DNA of 64,000 nucleotides from Pseudomonas syringae (GTDB lineage Bacteria; Pseudomonadota; Gammaproteobacteria; Pseudomonadales; Pseudomonadaceae). A model generated the notes under the pieces. That model made no database searches, was not told the origin of the DNA, and saw only the letters and a list, made by a program, of their open reading frames with translations. This document shows, in pieces, positions 26,000 through 35,421 of this stretch. The stretch spans positions 1-64,000 of the forward strand of contig NZ_LGSI01000048.1 in the NCBI RefSeq assembly GCF_001698815.1, given 5' to 3'. The translations under genes were made by a program, and so were the position numbers. How positions within the stretch are numbered: position 1 is the stretch's first letter; every line of letters begins with the position of its first letter.

Positions 26000-27148
26000 T
26001 CAGGCCAGCAAAGCCGGGAGCGTCTTGTTGAGGGCGAGCTTTTCCATCACGGCGGTACCGGTCAACGCGTAGCCGAGGAGGTTGCCCTCCGCGTCGTGAC
26101 ACAGCGCCTTGATGTCGGCGCCCTGCCCTTCGACGCTCCAGACGCCATTGGTCCCGCGTGGCGGCGGCGAGACCACCAGTGGGCAAACCGGAGTTTTCAC
26201 CGTGATCGGCATCGGGCCATATTTAACGGCGGTCGGGGTGCCCGCCAGGGTTTGCGCCAGCGCGCGGGCGCAGCTCATCAGCGGCATGACGTAAAGCAGG
26301 TTCAGGCCATCGACTTCCGCACAATCGCCCAGAGCGTAGATGTTGGCGTGGGAGGTTTTCAGTTCGCGGTCGACAAGGATGCCCCGACTGGTCTGCAGGC
26401 CCGCCGCCGCTGCAAGATCGACGCGTGGGCGCAAGCCAATGGCTGACACCACCAGATCGCAGGCAATGACTTCGCCATCCGACAGATGCGCTTCGAGCCC
26501 GCTGTCCGTGCGCAGCAAGCGGGTCAGCACCGGCCCGAGGTGGAAGCGTGCGCCGAGGCTTTCGAGGCCTGCGCGCACCGCCGCCGCTGCGGCCGGGTGC
26601 AGCAAGGTCGGCATGACTTGCTCACACGGCGCGACCAGATCGACTTCGTAACCGCCGAGGATCAGGTCATTGGCGAATTCACAGCCGATCAGGCCGGCAC
26701 CGAGGATCAACACGCGACGCTTGCCCGCCGCTGCGTCACGAAACAACGCGTAGTCTTCCAGATCGTTGATCGGGAAAACGGCATCGGCTGCATCGCCTTC
26801 GATGGGCACGCGAATGGTTTCCGCGCCCCAGGCCAGGATCAGGTCGCGGTAGTACACCGCTTCTTCGCCGATCCACAGGCGTTTGTGCCCCGCATCGATG
26901 CCGCTGATGCGTGTATGAGTACGCACTTCGGCGTTGAGTTGCACGGCCATCGCGCCAGGTTCGGCCATGCTCAGGCCGTCGGCGTGTTTATTTTTGCCGA
27001 AGCCCGTGGAGAGCATCGGCTTGGAATACGAGCGACCGTCATCGGCGGTGATCAACAGCAGCGGCGTTTCGCCATCGAGCTTGCGAAATTCCCGGGCCAG
27101 GTTGTAGCCCGCCAGGCCAGTGCCAATTATCACGACAGGTGCGTTCAT
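26000..27148 (-). CDS. rubB: Rubredoxin-NAD(+) reductase
   Basis: A 382-residue FAD-dependent pyridine nucleotide-disulphide-type oxidoreductase. The N-terminal FAD motif is GTGLAGYN (about 8-15) and the second dinucleotide motif is [10 protein letters not shown] (about residues 147-156); [13 protein letters not shown] is the FAD-contacting ATG/GD motif. It passes electrons from NADH to rubredoxin. The rubredoxin gene lies just upstream on the same strand with a 39-base gap, so the two form an electron-transfer operon. In P. aeruginosa the same pair lies next to HU. The physiological acceptor here is not evident; no alkane hydroxylase is present. Confidence 0.92.
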   Translation of the reverse strand: MNAPVVIIGTGLAGYNLAREFRKLDGETPLLLITADDGRSYSKPMLSTGFGKNKHADGLSMAEPGAMAVQLNAEVRTHTRISGIDAGHKRLWIGEEAVYYRDLILAWGAETIRVPIEGDAADAVFPINDLEDYALFRDAAAGKRRVLILGAGLIGCEFANDLILGGYEVDLVAPCEQVMPTLLHPAAAAAVRAGLESLGARFHLGPVLTRLLRTDSGLEAHLSDGEVIACDLVVSAIGLRPRVDLAAAAGLQTSRGILVDRELKTSHANIYALGDCAEVDGLNLLYVMPLMSCARALAQTLAGTPTAVKYGPMPITVKTPVCPLVVSPPPRGTNGVWSVEGQGADIKALCHDAEGNLLGYALTGTAVMEKLALNKTLPALLA

Positions 27149-27187
27149 TCGGTTTTCCAGGAAGTTAAAGGACAGTTGTAGCCTGAA

Positions 27188-27355
27188 TCAGTTGATTTCG
27201 ATCATTTCGAAATCCATTTTGCCGACGCCGCAATCCGGGCACAGCCAGTCTTCAGGAACGTCTTGCCACAGCGTGCCCGGCGCGATGCCGTCATCCGGCC
27301 AGCCATCAGCTTCGTTGTAGATCAGGCCACAGACAATGCATTGCCACTTTTTCAT
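27188..27355 (-). CDS. rubA: Rubredoxin
   Basis: A 55-residue rubredoxin with the two iron-binding motifs CIVCG (N-terminal) and CPDCG (C-terminal), giving a mononuclear Fe(Cys)4 centre. I choose the ATG at 27355 ([10 protein letters not shown]), preceded by GAGAGAAA; a longer frame would add a non-homologous 36 residues. P. aeruginosa has two tandem rubredoxin genes at this place, whereas only one is seen here. Confidence 0.95.
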   Translation of the reverse strand: MKKWQCIVCGLIYNEADGWPDDGIAPGTLWQDVPEDWLCPDCGVGKMDFEMIEIN

Positions 27356-27557
27356 CAGAATTTCTCTCAGGTTTTCAGGGTGTCGCCGGCATGGCGGTCG
27401 ATGGGTATCGCGCTTGCCACCGTGCTCAGGGCGTTTTGTACTGATCGGGACGCCGAGATGCAAGCCCGATCATTGTCGCAGCGCGTTGCGGGTCATCGGT
27501 TGCGACGGTCAATCATGCTAAGCTCGCCGCCTTTATTAACGCCAATAACTGCTTATT

Positions 27558-28118
27558 GTGACCCAGCAAAAACCCGTATTTCCCACCCCGATCTGGCTGG
27601 AGCGCGAGTCTCTCATCGAGACGCCTGCGCCCGTGGTCCTTGAGTGGCTGTTCCATGAGGATTCCCTGACTCGCCGTCTGACCGCGCTGTCGGGCAATCG
27701 CTTTAGTGTCACGCCGCTTTTCGAAGGCTGGCAACCGCTTCGCGACGACGAGTGTGCGGCGCTGGATCTGCCCGAACACAGCATCGGCTGGGTTCGCGAG
27801 GTGTACCTGCGCGGCCACGCCGAAAAGTGGGTCTTCGCCCGCAGCGTCGCGGCGCGCAGTGCCTTGCAGGAAGGCGGCTTGAATATGGACGAACTGGGCA
27901 CGCGCTCACTGGGCGAATTGCTGTTCTGCGACGAAGCCTTTCTGCGCGGTCCGTTGCAGATCTGTCATTACCCTGCGGCCTGGCTGCCAACGCCGGACGC
28001 CGCCGACAATTTATGGGGTCGCCGCTCGTGCTTCAGTCGCGGCCCTTTGAAGATATTGGTCGCCGAAGTGTTCTTGCCGACACTCTGGCGGGCAATTCAA
28101 TCCGGGGAACACTGCTGA
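27558..28118 (+). CDS. ubiC: Chorismate pyruvate-lyase
   Basis: A 186-residue UbiC that converts chorismate to 4-hydroxybenzoate and pyruvate, the first step of ubiquinone synthesis. Recognisable are WVREVYLRG (active-site Arg), LGELLFCDE and the C-terminal [12 protein letters not shown] containing the catalytic Glu. The best start is GTG at 27558; its Shine-Dalgarno is weak. The stop TGA overlaps the ubiA start (TGATG), which couples the two pathway genes. Confidence 0.93.
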   Translation: MTQQKPVFPTPIWLERESLIETPAPVVLEWLFHEDSLTRRLTALSGNRFSVTPLFEGWQPLRDDECAALDLPEHSIGWVREVYLRGHAEKWVFARSVAARSALQEGGLNMDELGTRSLGELLFCDEAFLRGPLQICHYPAAWLPTPDAADNLWGRRSCFSRGPLKILVAEVFLPTLWRAIQSGEHC

Positions 28119-29008
28119 TGTACCTGACGCTGCTCAAATCCCTGAATCACCTGAATCCACGCGCCTGGGATTTCATTCAGTTGATGCGCCTGGACAAGCC
28201 GATTGGCATTTACCTGCTGCTCTGGCCGACGCTGTGGGCGTTGTGGATTGCCGGCAAAGGCGCGCCGTCGCTGGCCAACCTCATCATTTTCGTCGTCGGT
28301 GTGTTCCTGATGCGCGCCGCCGGATGCGTGATCAATGATTTCGCCGACCGCAAAGTAGACGGCCACGTCAAACGCACCGAACAGCGACCGCTGGTCAGCG
28401 GCAAGATCAGCTCGAAAGAAGCCCTGGCGCTGTTTGCGCTGCTGGTGATCGTGAGTTTCCTGCTGGTCTTGCTGACAAATCCCACAACGATCTGGCTGTC
28501 GTTCGGTGGTCTGGCGCTGGCCGCGTGCTATCCGTTTATGAAGCGCTACACCTATTACCCACAAGTGGTGCTCGGCGCGGCGTTTTCCTGGGGCATGCCG
28601 ATGGCGTTCACCGCGCAAACCGGGGATTTGCCCGCTGCTGCGTGGCTGCTGTATATCGCCAATCTGCTGTGGACCGTGGCTTATGACACGTATTACGCGA
28701 TGGTCGACCGTGAAGACGATCTGAAAATCGGCGTGAAATCCACGGCGGTGCTGTTCGGCGATGCTGATCGGGTGATCATTCTGACCCTGCAAGGTCTGGC
28801 CTTGGGATGTTTGCTGCTGGCGGGTGGGCGCTTCGAGTTGGGGATTTGTTTCTATCTAGGCCTGTTGGTGGCGGCCGGGTGTTTCGCCTGGGAATTCTGG
28901 TCGACGCGCAGTCGTGATCGACAGGCGTGCTTCAAGGCGTTTTTGCACAACCACTGGGCGGGGCTGGCGATCTTCGTCGGCATCGTTGCCGATTACGCGC
29001 TGCGCTGA
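28118..29008 (+). CDS. ubiA: 4-hydroxybenzoate octaprenyltransferase
   Basis: A 296-residue membrane prenyltransferase that attaches the polyprenyl tail to 4-hydroxybenzoate. The two Asp-rich motifs are present: [20 protein letters not shown] (about 70-90) and [20 protein letters not shown] (about 190-210). Eight or nine hydrophobic segments are seen. A GGGGAA Shine-Dalgarno lies in the end of ubiC, and a one-base overlap sets the start at 28118. Confidence 0.95.
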   Translation: MYLTLLKSLNHLNPRAWDFIQLMRLDKPIGIYLLLWPTLWALWIAGKGAPSLANLIIFVVGVFLMRAAGCVINDFADRKVDGHVKRTEQRPLVSGKISSKEALALFALLVIVSFLLVLLTNPTTIWLSFGGLALAACYPFMKRYTYYPQVVLGAAFSWGMPMAFTAQTGDLPAAAWLLYIANLLWTVAYDTYYAMVDREDDLKIGVKSTAVLFGDADRVIILTLQGLALGCLLLAGGRFELGICFYLGLLVAAGCFAWEFWSTRSRDRQACFKAFLHNHWAGLAIFVGIVADYALR

Positions 29009-29047
29009 CTGACAGGTTCGTGGCCGGCAGTCAGCGCCAGAGCAGGC

Positions 29048-29428
29048 TTAAGGTTTGATGATGTGCCAGGCATCACCTTTGCCATCGCCAGTCTTGTCGC
29101 CAGCGGCCTTGTCATTTTTGAACAAATACACCGGTTTGCCTTCGTAGGCCCATTGCATGGTGTCGTCGTCACGCTTGATAACGGTCCATTTACCCGAGGC
29201 CTTGTCAGCCGCCGCAGCTTTCAATGGCGGCCAGTTTTCAGCGCACTTGTCGTTGCAGGCCGATTTGCCGGCAGCATCTTTATCGAAGGTGTAGAGCGTC
29301 TTGCCGCTGTGATCTGTCAGCATGCCGTTATCGCCCATCATTCCCGGCTCGGCAGCAAACGCCAAGCCCGAGGATGCCAGTGCAGCAGCTGTCAGCAAGC
29401 CCAGCAAAGTTGATGAAAATTTAGCCAT
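29048..29428 (-). CDS. Secreted PF03640-type repeat protein
   Basis: A 126-residue exported protein. The signal peptide (MAKFSSTLLGLL...AFA, about 1-25) is followed by two copies of the Y-x-(F/W)-x-x-D motif (TLYTFDKD and PVYLFKND), each after a Gly-containing turn. The family is common in bacteria (COG4315-like) and has no settled function. Two cysteines in CNDKC may form a disulphide. It is convergent with ubiA, 39 bases apart, and probably monocistronic. I reject the start at 29512, which would place 28 residues before the signal. Confidence 0.83.
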   Translation of the reverse strand: MAKFSSTLLGLLTAAALASSGLAFAAEPGMMGDNGMLTDHSGKTLYTFDKDAAGKSACNDKCAENWPPLKAAAADKASGKWTVIKRDDDTMQWAYEGKPVYLFKNDKAAGDKTGDGKGDAWHIIKP

Positions 29429-29518
29429 TGGATAATCCTCTGTTGTTGTAAAAATTATTGTAGGACAGACCCGCAAGCTTAGACCTGTAACAACGTGGCA
29501 TGCTAGCCCCATCCCAAG

Positions 29519-29536
29519 CTGTCACACGACTGCAAT
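29519..29536 (+). promoter_or_regulatory. Pho box upstream of phoB
   Basis: CTGTCAC-ACGA-CTGCAAT matches the PhoB box layout (7-bp repeat, 4-bp spacer, 7-bp repeat), followed by AATTCCGTTATCTAATG. It lies 53 bases before the phoB start, consistent with autoregulation under phosphate starvation. Confidence 0.75.
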
Positions 29537-29588
29537 AATTCCGTTATCTAATGCGCCCCAAGACAGTTAAATGACAAGAGGTTCGAGC

Positions 29589-30278
29589 ATGGTTGGCAGG
29601 AGCATTCTGATCGTTGACGACGAAGCGCCTATTCGCGAAATGATCGCCGTTGCATTGGAAATGGCCGGCTATGACTGCATGGAAGCAGAGAACTCTCAGC
29701 AAGCCCATGCAATCATTGTCGACCGCAAGCCGGACCTTATTCTGCTCGACTGGATGCTGCCCGGCACGTCAGGCATCGAGCTGGCTCGCCGCCTCAAGCG
29801 TGATGAGCTGACCTGCGACATTCCAATTATCATGCTCACGGCCAAGGGCGAGGAAGACAACAAGATCCAGGGCCTGGAAGTCGGTGCCGATGACTACATC
29901 ACCAAACCCTTTTCGCCACGCGAGCTGGTTGCACGCCTGAAAGCCGTGCTGCGGCGTGCCGGTCCGACGGATGGCGAATCGCCGATTGAAGTGGGCGGTT
30001 TGTTGCTTGATCCGATCAGTCATCGGGTCACCATCGACGGCAAACCTGCGGAAATGGGCCCGACCGAATACCGTTTGCTGCAATTCTTCATGACCCATCA
30101 GGAACGCGCCTATACGCGCGGCCAACTGCTGGACCAGGTCTGGGGTGGCAATGTCTATGTCGAAGAACGCACCGTTGATGTTCATATTCGTCGCCTGCGC
30201 AAAGCCCTCGGCGATGCCTACGAAAATCTGGTACAAACCGTGCGCGGCACGGGTTATCGGTTTTCCACCAAGAATTGA
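29589..30278 (+). CDS. phoB: Phosphate regulon response regulator
   Basis: A 229-residue OmpR-class regulator. The receiver domain (1-120) has the acidic pocket VDDE, phospho-acceptor D54 in LLDWMLPG, and K in TKPFSP. The C-terminal winged helix (about 130-229) has [27 protein letters not shown] and RLRKAL. I start at the ATG at 29589 ([12 protein letters not shown]), preceded by AGAGG; the in-frame ATG at 29571 lacks a Shine-Dalgarno. PhoB activates the pst operon at the other end of this block and probably itself through the Pho box. Confidence 0.96.
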   Translation: MVGRSILIVDDEAPIREMIAVALEMAGYDCMEAENSQQAHAIIVDRKPDLILLDWMLPGTSGIELARRLKRDELTCDIPIIMLTAKGEEDNKIQGLEVGADDYITKPFSPRELVARLKAVLRRAGPTDGESPIEVGGLLLDPISHRVTIDGKPAEMGPTEYRLLQFFMTHQERAYTRGQLLDQVWGGNVYVEERTVDVHIRRLRKALGDAYENLVQTVRGTGYRFSTKN

Positions 30279-30329
30279 TTGCCGTTTTGTAAGCAGACAG
30301 CGCAACCGTAAAGTCCGCGCCAGACAAGG

Positions 30330-31643
30330 ATGTGCTTTCAATTGAATCAAAATTGGTACGGCACCCTGATCCGCCACATGCTGATGCTGGTTACGGCCGC
30401 CCTCGTGGCTGGCCTGATCAGCAATCAGTATGGCTGGAGCCTGGCAATCGGACTGGGCCTCTACCTGGCCTGGACCCTCAAGCAGTTATTGCGCCTGCAC
30501 GATTGGTTGAGCAGCCACAAGGCCGATGAGCCGCCGCCGGATGGCTACGGTTTGTGGGGCGAAGTCTTCGACAGCATCTATCATTTGCAACGCCGCGACC
30601 AACGGGTGCGCGGGCGGCTGCAAGCGGTGATCGACCGCGTTCAGGAATCCACTGCGGCCCTCAAGGACGCCGTGATCATGCTCGACAGCGAAGGCAATCT
30701 CGAATGGTGGAACCGTGCCGCCGAGACATTGCTCGGGCTCAAGACCCCGCAGGACAGCGGCCAGTCAGTGAGCAATCTGGTGCGCCATCCGCGCTTCAAG
30801 GAGTATTTCGAGCAGGGCAACTACGCCGAACCGCTGGAAATCCCCTCGCCCACCAACGACCGGCTGCGCATTCAGCTGTTGATCACCCGCTACGGCAATA
30901 ACGAGCATTTGATGCTGGTCCGTGATGTCACGCGGATTCATCAGTTGGAGCAAATGCGCAAAGACTTCGTCGCCAACGTTTCCCACGAGCTGCGCACGCC
31001 GCTGACGGTGATTTTCGGCTATCTGGAAACCCTGCTCGATAACGTCGAAGAGGTGAATCCGCGCTGGGTTCGCGCGCTGCAACAAATGCATCAGCAAGGC
31101 GGCCGCATGCAAACGCTGCTCAATGATTTGCTGTTGCTGGCCAAACTTGAAGCCACTGACTATCCGTCAGACAGTTATCCCATCGAGGTGGGCACGCTGC
31201 TTAAGACCATCAAGGGCGATGCGCAAGCACTATCGGCCAACAAGAATCAGCAGATCAGCCTGAATGTCGACAGCGAAGTGCAGCTCAAGGGCAGCGAAAC
31301 CGAGCTGCGCAGCGCGTTCTCGAATCTGATTTTCAACGCGGTGAAATACACCCCGGCCGAAGGCAAGATCCACATCCGCTGGTGGGCCGACGAGCACGGC
31401 GCGCATTTGAGCGTGCAGGACTCGGGGATCGGCATTGAAACCAAGCATTTGCCAAGGTTGACCGAGCGCTTCTATCGCGTAGATTCCAGCCGTGCGTCGA
31501 ATACCGGCGGCACCGGGCTGGGCCTGGCGATCGTCAAGCATGTGCTGCTGCGCCATCGCGGCACACTGGAAATCAACAGCGTGCCGGGCAAGGGCAGCGT
31601 TTTTATCTGCCATTTTCCGGCCATTCAGCTGATCAATCCCTGA
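30330..31643 (+). CDS. phoR: Phosphate regulon sensor histidine kinase
   Basis: A 437-residue PhoR. Two hydrophobic segments (about 15-32 and 35-52) give the short membrane hairpin; there is no large periplasmic sensor domain. A PAS domain (about 105-200) is followed by the H-box VSHELRTPL (H219), the N-box NLIFNAVKYT and the G-boxes DSGIGI and GGTGLGLAIVKH. Sensing is through Pst-PhoU. The ATG at 30330 overlaps AAGGA, so TTG at 30342 (giving MNQNWYGT) is an alternative start with better Shine-Dalgarno spacing. It follows phoB by 51 bases. Confidence 0.95.
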   Translation: MCFQLNQNWYGTLIRHMLMLVTAALVAGLISNQYGWSLAIGLGLYLAWTLKQLLRLHDWLSSHKADEPPPDGYGLWGEVFDSIYHLQRRDQRVRGRLQAVIDRVQESTAALKDAVIMLDSEGNLEWWNRAAETLLGLKTPQDSGQSVSNLVRHPRFKEYFEQGNYAEPLEIPSPTNDRLRIQLLITRYGNNEHLMLVRDVTRIHQLEQMRKDFVANVSHELRTPLTVIFGYLETLLDNVEEVNPRWVRALQQMHQQGGRMQTLLNDLLLLAKLEATDYPSDSYPIEVGTLLKTIKGDAQALSANKNQQISLNVDSEVQLKGSETELRSAFSNLIFNAVKYTPAEGKIHIRWWADEHGAHLSVQDSGIGIETKHLPRLTERFYRVDSSRASNTGGTGLGLAIVKHVLLRHRGTLEINSVPGKGSVFICHFPAIQLINP

Positions 31644-31753
31644 AGCGCGACTAGGCAAGCTGGCTTCTAGCCGCTACATTGCCGTTCTTATGCCCTCGAT
31701 CCCGATGCGGCAGCCTTCTTCTTCAGTCATAACGGAACCTGTAAACCTCCACC

Positions 31754-33094
31754 ATGGACCCTTCCCCTAGTTTTAACTTCGCTTCGCTTTTCGCCGACTT
31801 CGGCATGATTCTCTTCGCAATGGTTCTGGTCCTGCTCAACGGCTTTTTCGTTGCGGCGGAATTCGCCATGGTCAAGCTTCGTTCGACCCGGGTCGAAGCC
31901 ATTGCCGAAAAAAACGGCTGGCGCGGACATATCCTGCGCACCGTACACAGCCAGCTGGACGCTTATCTGTCGGCTTGCCAGCTCGGTATCACCCTCGCTT
32001 CGCTGGGCCTGGGCTGGGTCGGCGAACCTGCGTTCGCGCACCTGCTGGCGCCGCTGTTGAGCGCCGTGGGCGTGGACTCGCCGGAAGTGGTCAAAGGCGT
32101 GTCGTTCTTCTCCGCCTTCTTCATCATTTCCTACCTGCACATCGTGGTCGGCGAACTGGCCCCCAAATCCTGGGCCATTCGCAAGCCTGAGCTGCTGTCG
32201 CTGTGGACCGCCGTGCCGCTGTACCTGTTTTACTGGGCGATGTACCCGGCGATCTATCTGCTCAATGCCAGCGCCAACGGCATTTTGCGCATCGCTGGTC
32301 AGGGCGAACCCGGCCCGCATCACGAGCACAGCTATAGCCGCGAAGAATTGAAGCTGATTTTGCACTCCAGCCGTGGCCAGGACCCGAGCGACCAGGGCAT
32401 GCGTGTGCTGGCGTCGGCGGTGGAAATGGGCGAGCTGGAAGTGGTCGACTGGGCCAACTCCCGTGAAGACCTGGTGACGCTGGATTTTAACGCGCCACTT
32501 AAGGAAATCCTCGCGCTGTTTCGCCGTCACAAGTTCAGCCGTTATCCGGTCTACGACGCGGTACGTGGCGAGTTTGTCGGCCTGTTGCACATCAAGGATC
32601 TGCTGCTGGAGCTGGCCGCGCTGGATCACATTCCCGAGTCGTTCAATCTGGCCGAGCTGACCCGCCCGCTGGAGCGCGTCTCCAAGCACATGCCGCTCTC
32701 GCGTCTGCTGGAGCAGTTCCGTCAGGGCGGCGCGCACTTTGCGTTGGTGGAGGAAGCCGATGGCAAGATCATCGGTTACCTGACCATGGAGGACGTGCTG
32801 GAGGTGCTGGTCGGCGACATTCAGGACGAACACCGCAAGGTCGAGCGCGGCATTCTCGCGTATCAACCGGGCAAGCTGCTGGTACGCGGTGACACGCCGC
32901 TGTTCAAGGTCGAGCGCCTGCTGGGCATCGATCTGGACCACGTGGAAGCCGAAACCCTGGCTGGCCTGATCTATGAAACCCTCAAGCGGGTGCCGGAAGT
33001 CGAGGAAGTCATGGAAGTCGAAGGGCTGCGCATCATCATCAAAAAGATGAAAGGCCCGAAAATCGTGCTGGCCAAGGTGGTCAAGCTCGATTGA
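31754..33094 (+). CDS. CNNM/CorC-family membrane protein with CBS domains
   Basis: A 446-residue protein. An N-terminal DUF21/CNNM membrane domain (about 1-200, four hydrophobic segments, LNGFFVAAEFAMVKLRSTRVE) is followed by a CBS pair (about 215-340, with FSRYPVYDAVRGEFVGLLHIKDLL and IIGYLTMEDVLEVLVGDIQDEH). It ends in a CorC/HlyC domain (about 355-440). These proteins are often labelled hemolysins, but family knowledge favours magnesium or other divalent-cation handling. The gene stands alone, 110 bases after phoR; in P. aeruginosa it keeps the same place between phoR and the phoU region. Confidence 0.9.
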   Translation: MDPSPSFNFASLFADFGMILFAMVLVLLNGFFVAAEFAMVKLRSTRVEAIAEKNGWRGHILRTVHSQLDAYLSACQLGITLASLGLGWVGEPAFAHLLAPLLSAVGVDSPEVVKGVSFFSAFFIISYLHIVVGELAPKSWAIRKPELLSLWTAVPLYLFYWAMYPAIYLLNASANGILRIAGQGEPGPHHEHSYSREELKLILHSSRGQDPSDQGMRVLASAVEMGELEVVDWANSREDLVTLDFNAPLKEILALFRRHKFSRYPVYDAVRGEFVGLLHIKDLLLELAALDHIPESFNLAELTRPLERVSKHMPLSRLLEQFRQGGAHFALVEEADGKIIGYLTMEDVLEVLVGDIQDEHRKVERGILAYQPGKLLVRGDTPLFKVERLLGIDLDHVEAETLAGLIYETLKRVPEVEEVMEVEGLRIIIKKMKGPKIVLAKVVKLD

Positions 33095-33114
33095 TTGCCT
33101 GATCGATTGAACCC

Positions 33115-33218
33115 GTAGGACCGGCTTCAGCCGGGAGAGCGTCGGTCGCTTCGATGCAACTCGGTGCCGCAAAGACTGCTCTCCCGGCTAAAGCCGGTCC
33201 TACGAGCCGGTCCTACGG
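33115..33218. repeat. REP cluster, long inverted repeat
   Basis: GTAGGACCGGCTTCAGCC-GGGAGAGCGTC at the left is mirrored by GCTCTCCCGGCTAAAGCC-GGTCCTAC at 33178-33203, followed by a partial third unit (GAGCCGGTCCTACGG). It lies between two convergent genes. Confidence 0.85.
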
Positions 33219-33232
33219 CTCTAGCGCAACCA

Positions 33233-34129
33233 TCAATTCCCGCCCACCGCAAAGTTGGGCAGGCTTTGTACCGGTTGGGCGAATTCGTAGGGGATGGATT
33301 CCAGCGCCAGGCCGACGTTGCGCTGGATCACGAAGTGCAAATGCGGCCCGGTGCTGTTGCCGGTGTTGCCGGAGCGCGCCAGTGCGCTACCTACGCTGAC
33401 ATGCTGACCTTCCTTGACGCTGACCGAACCTTTCATCAAATGCAGATAGACGCCCATGGTGCCGTCGTCGTGCAGGATGCGCACAAAGTTGCCTGAAGGG
33501 TTCGATCCCTTGCCGGTCTGTTCATTCTCGGTCTTGATCACTACGCCGCTGCGCGCCGCGACGATGGGCGTGCCTTCGGGCATGGCGATGTCCATGGCGT
33601 AACGGCCCTTGGCGCCGAAATGGCTGTATTTGCCGTTCGGCCCCTGACTCAGACGAAACGGCCCGCCAACCCACGGCAGCGGATAGCGGTACGCCAGGCT
33701 CGAGCGCTGAGGATCACCGACGATGGAACGCAGGCTGGTCTTGTAACTCATGACCCGACTCGCTACCTGCGGACTCAACACCACCAGCCGTTCGTTACTG
33801 CGCGGGGCAATGGTGCGCCGGATCGATCGGTCCGACACGCCGAGCACATTCTTCACACTGGAAAGCTTGAGTTCGACTTCAACCGGCGCGTACAAATCGT
33901 TGCGCACGTACAGGCTGTCCACGCCCTTTTCTTTCTTGGTAGTCAGATGCACCTGACGCTCGATGTGCTCAACCATGCGATCCCGAAACACCACCACCGA
34001 CGCGCCCGCTGTGGGCCGGTCAGTAAACGACACGACGCCATTGGCATCGGTGAATTTATAGATGGTGACGGCCCCGGCCGATTGTGCGGCCAGCAACAGA
34101 GCACACAGGATCAATAAGCGCTCAAGCAT
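33233..34129 (-). CDS. Exported M23-family peptidase
   Basis: A 298-residue protein with a signal peptide (1-20), then a DUF4124-type segment (about 21-60, VTIYKFTDANGVVSFTDRP). The C-terminal LytM/M23 domain (about 160-280) has SHFGAKGRYAMDIAMPEGTPIVA, VYLHLMKGSV and the zinc ligand motif TGPHLHF. M23 enzymes cut peptidoglycan cross-links. The first motif is H-x(9)-D rather than the compact HxGxD, a variant form, so activity or substrate may differ from classical lysostaphin types. No amidase activator or amidase gene is adjacent. Confidence 0.86.
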   Translation of the reverse strand: MLERLLILCALLLAAQSAGAVTIYKFTDANGVVSFTDRPTAGASVVVFRDRMVEHIERQVHLTTKKEKGVDSLYVRNDLYAPVEVELKLSSVKNVLGVSDRSIRRTIAPRSNERLVVLSPQVASRVMSYKTSLRSIVGDPQRSSLAYRYPLPWVGGPFRLSQGPNGKYSHFGAKGRYAMDIAMPEGTPIVAARSGVVIKTENEQTGKGSNPSGNFVRILHDDGTMGVYLHLMKGSVSVKEGQHVSVGSALARSGNTGNSTGPHLHFVIQRNVGLALESIPYEFAQPVQSLPNFAVGGN

Positions 34130-34262
34130 GGGATTCAGTCTGGGTTGTAAAGAAGTTGGGCCAGCCTACCAGTGATCCGTGCTGTTGAGGACTTAGCTGT
34201 TTCAATCGGTAATAGAAGGAGCGTCAAGGAAATCGCGCCAGATGCTGAGTGGAGCGCAACGT

Positions 34263-34319
34263 GTTGGAGCGAGGCTTGCCCGCGAAGGCCTCGTTCGCGG
34301 GCAAGCCTCGCTCCAACGG
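34263..34319. repeat. REP inverted pair
   Basis: TTGGAGCGAGGCTTGCCC-GCGAAGG directly followed by TTCGCGGGCAAGCC-TCGCTCCAA, forming a near-perfect 57-base palindrome between the M23 peptidase promoter side and the end of the response regulator gene. Confidence 0.88.
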
Positions 34320-34321
34320 AT

Positions 34322-35215
34322 TTAACCACCCGGCACAAAGTGTTTCTGAGCGGTGCCGCGAGCGATCAGCCGGGACACGTAGTCCAGCTTTTGCGCATCC
34401 TGGTCGGTAAAGCGGAAGGTCAATTGCAGCCAGTCGCTGTCCAGCTTCTGCTCGAACGCCACGATTGCGTGCAGGTAGCCATTGAGGCGTGCAACCTCGG
34501 CGTTTTCGCCCTGTTCCAGATCAAGCACCGCTTGTTCGAGGATCTGCGGCAGGCTGTCGGTACGACGCACCACCAGCAACGCTTCCTTGAGCGTCAGCGC
34601 CTTGATCACGCATTGCTGAATGCCGCTGGAAAGACGCAATTGGCCTTGCCCACGACCGGCAGGTGCTTGCGAGGGCGATACAGCGGCCACCGGAGGCGGC
34701 TTGGCGATGCCGCCCGAGGCAGTGCCTGCTGGCCTGACGACTTCGGCTCGGCCACCCGTGAGCGCGCTGAGCGACTCATTGATGGGCGATGCCATCCGGC
34801 TTGGGGCACTGGTCATCACGGCATCGAGTTTGCCGACCCTGGCCAGCGCCTTCTTGACCTTGCTCAGCAGCTGTTCATTGGTGAACGGCTTGCCGACGAA
34901 ATCGGTAACACCCGCCTGGATGGCCTGTACGACGTTTTCCTTGTCACCACGGCTGGTCACCATGATGAAAGGCACGGTCTTCAGATAGCCGTCCTGCTGG
35001 CGACACCAAGTCAGCAGCTCAAGGCCTGACATCTCCGGCATTTCCCAGTCGCACAGGATCAGGTCGAAGCTCTCGCGGGTCAGCATGGTCTGGGCCTTGC
35101 GACCGTTGACGGCGTCTTCGGTATGAATCCCGGGGAAATAGTTGCGTAGGCCTTTCTTTACCAGATCGCGAATGAAAGTCGCGTCATCCACAATCAATAC
35201 ACTGACTTTACTCAT
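34322..35215 (-). CDS. Response regulator with uncharacterised C-terminal domain
   Basis: A 297-residue protein. An N-terminal receiver domain (1-120) has VDDATFIRDL, phospho-acceptor D56 in LILCDWEMP and K in FVGKPFTNE. A proline/alanine-rich linker (about 140-185) leads to a C-terminal helical/strand domain (about 190-297) that is not a DNA-binding type I recognise. CheY-like similarity is strong in the receiver. AGGAGCG precedes the ATG at 35215. P. aeruginosa has an equivalent gene next to phoU. No cognate kinase is adjacent, and a link to phosphate signalling is only by position. Confidence 0.85.
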   Translation of the reverse strand: MSKVSVLIVDDATFIRDLVKKGLRNYFPGIHTEDAVNGRKAQTMLTRESFDLILCDWEMPEMSGLELLTWCRQQDGYLKTVPFIMVTSRGDKENVVQAIQAGVTDFVGKPFTNEQLLSKVKKALARVGKLDAVMTSAPSRMASPINESLSALTGGRAEVVRPAGTASGGIAKPPPVAAVSPSQAPAGRGQGQLRLSSGIQQCVIKALTLKEALLVVRRTDSLPQILEQAVLDLEQGENAEVARLNGYLHAIVAFEQKLDSDWLQLTFRFTDQDAQKLDYVSRLIARGTAQKHFVPGG

Positions 35216-35382
35216 CGACGCTCCTGCGGGCATGTCCGCCATGACTGGCGAACCGCGGTGATGCTGACACGCCCTTTATTTCGGCAAGCATAGCGCTGGC
35301 TGATGGCCAGCGGCCAAACTGTTGACGACGCCAGGACATTTAATTCGCGGGCGGCTGGAAAATTCAAAGCCGTAGAATGCAA

Positions 35383-35408
35383 AACGCCCAGCATGCTGGG
35401 CGTTTTTT
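35383..35408. terminator. Terminator between phoU and the response regulator gene
   Basis: AACGCCCAGCATGCTGGGCGTT is an 11-bp perfect palindrome. On the + strand it is followed by eight T; on the minus strand by TTTTGC. It sits 14 bases beyond the phoU stop and probably ends the pst-phoU transcript, though the better T-run faces the other way. Confidence 0.8.
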
Positions 35409-35421
35409 TTCGCAGGCAGTC

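Noticed and set aside
27752..28117. Open frame running into ubiA from within ubiC
   Set aside because: It is the out-of-frame reading of ubiC joined to the real ubiA start at 28118; the Arg-rich translation matches no family.
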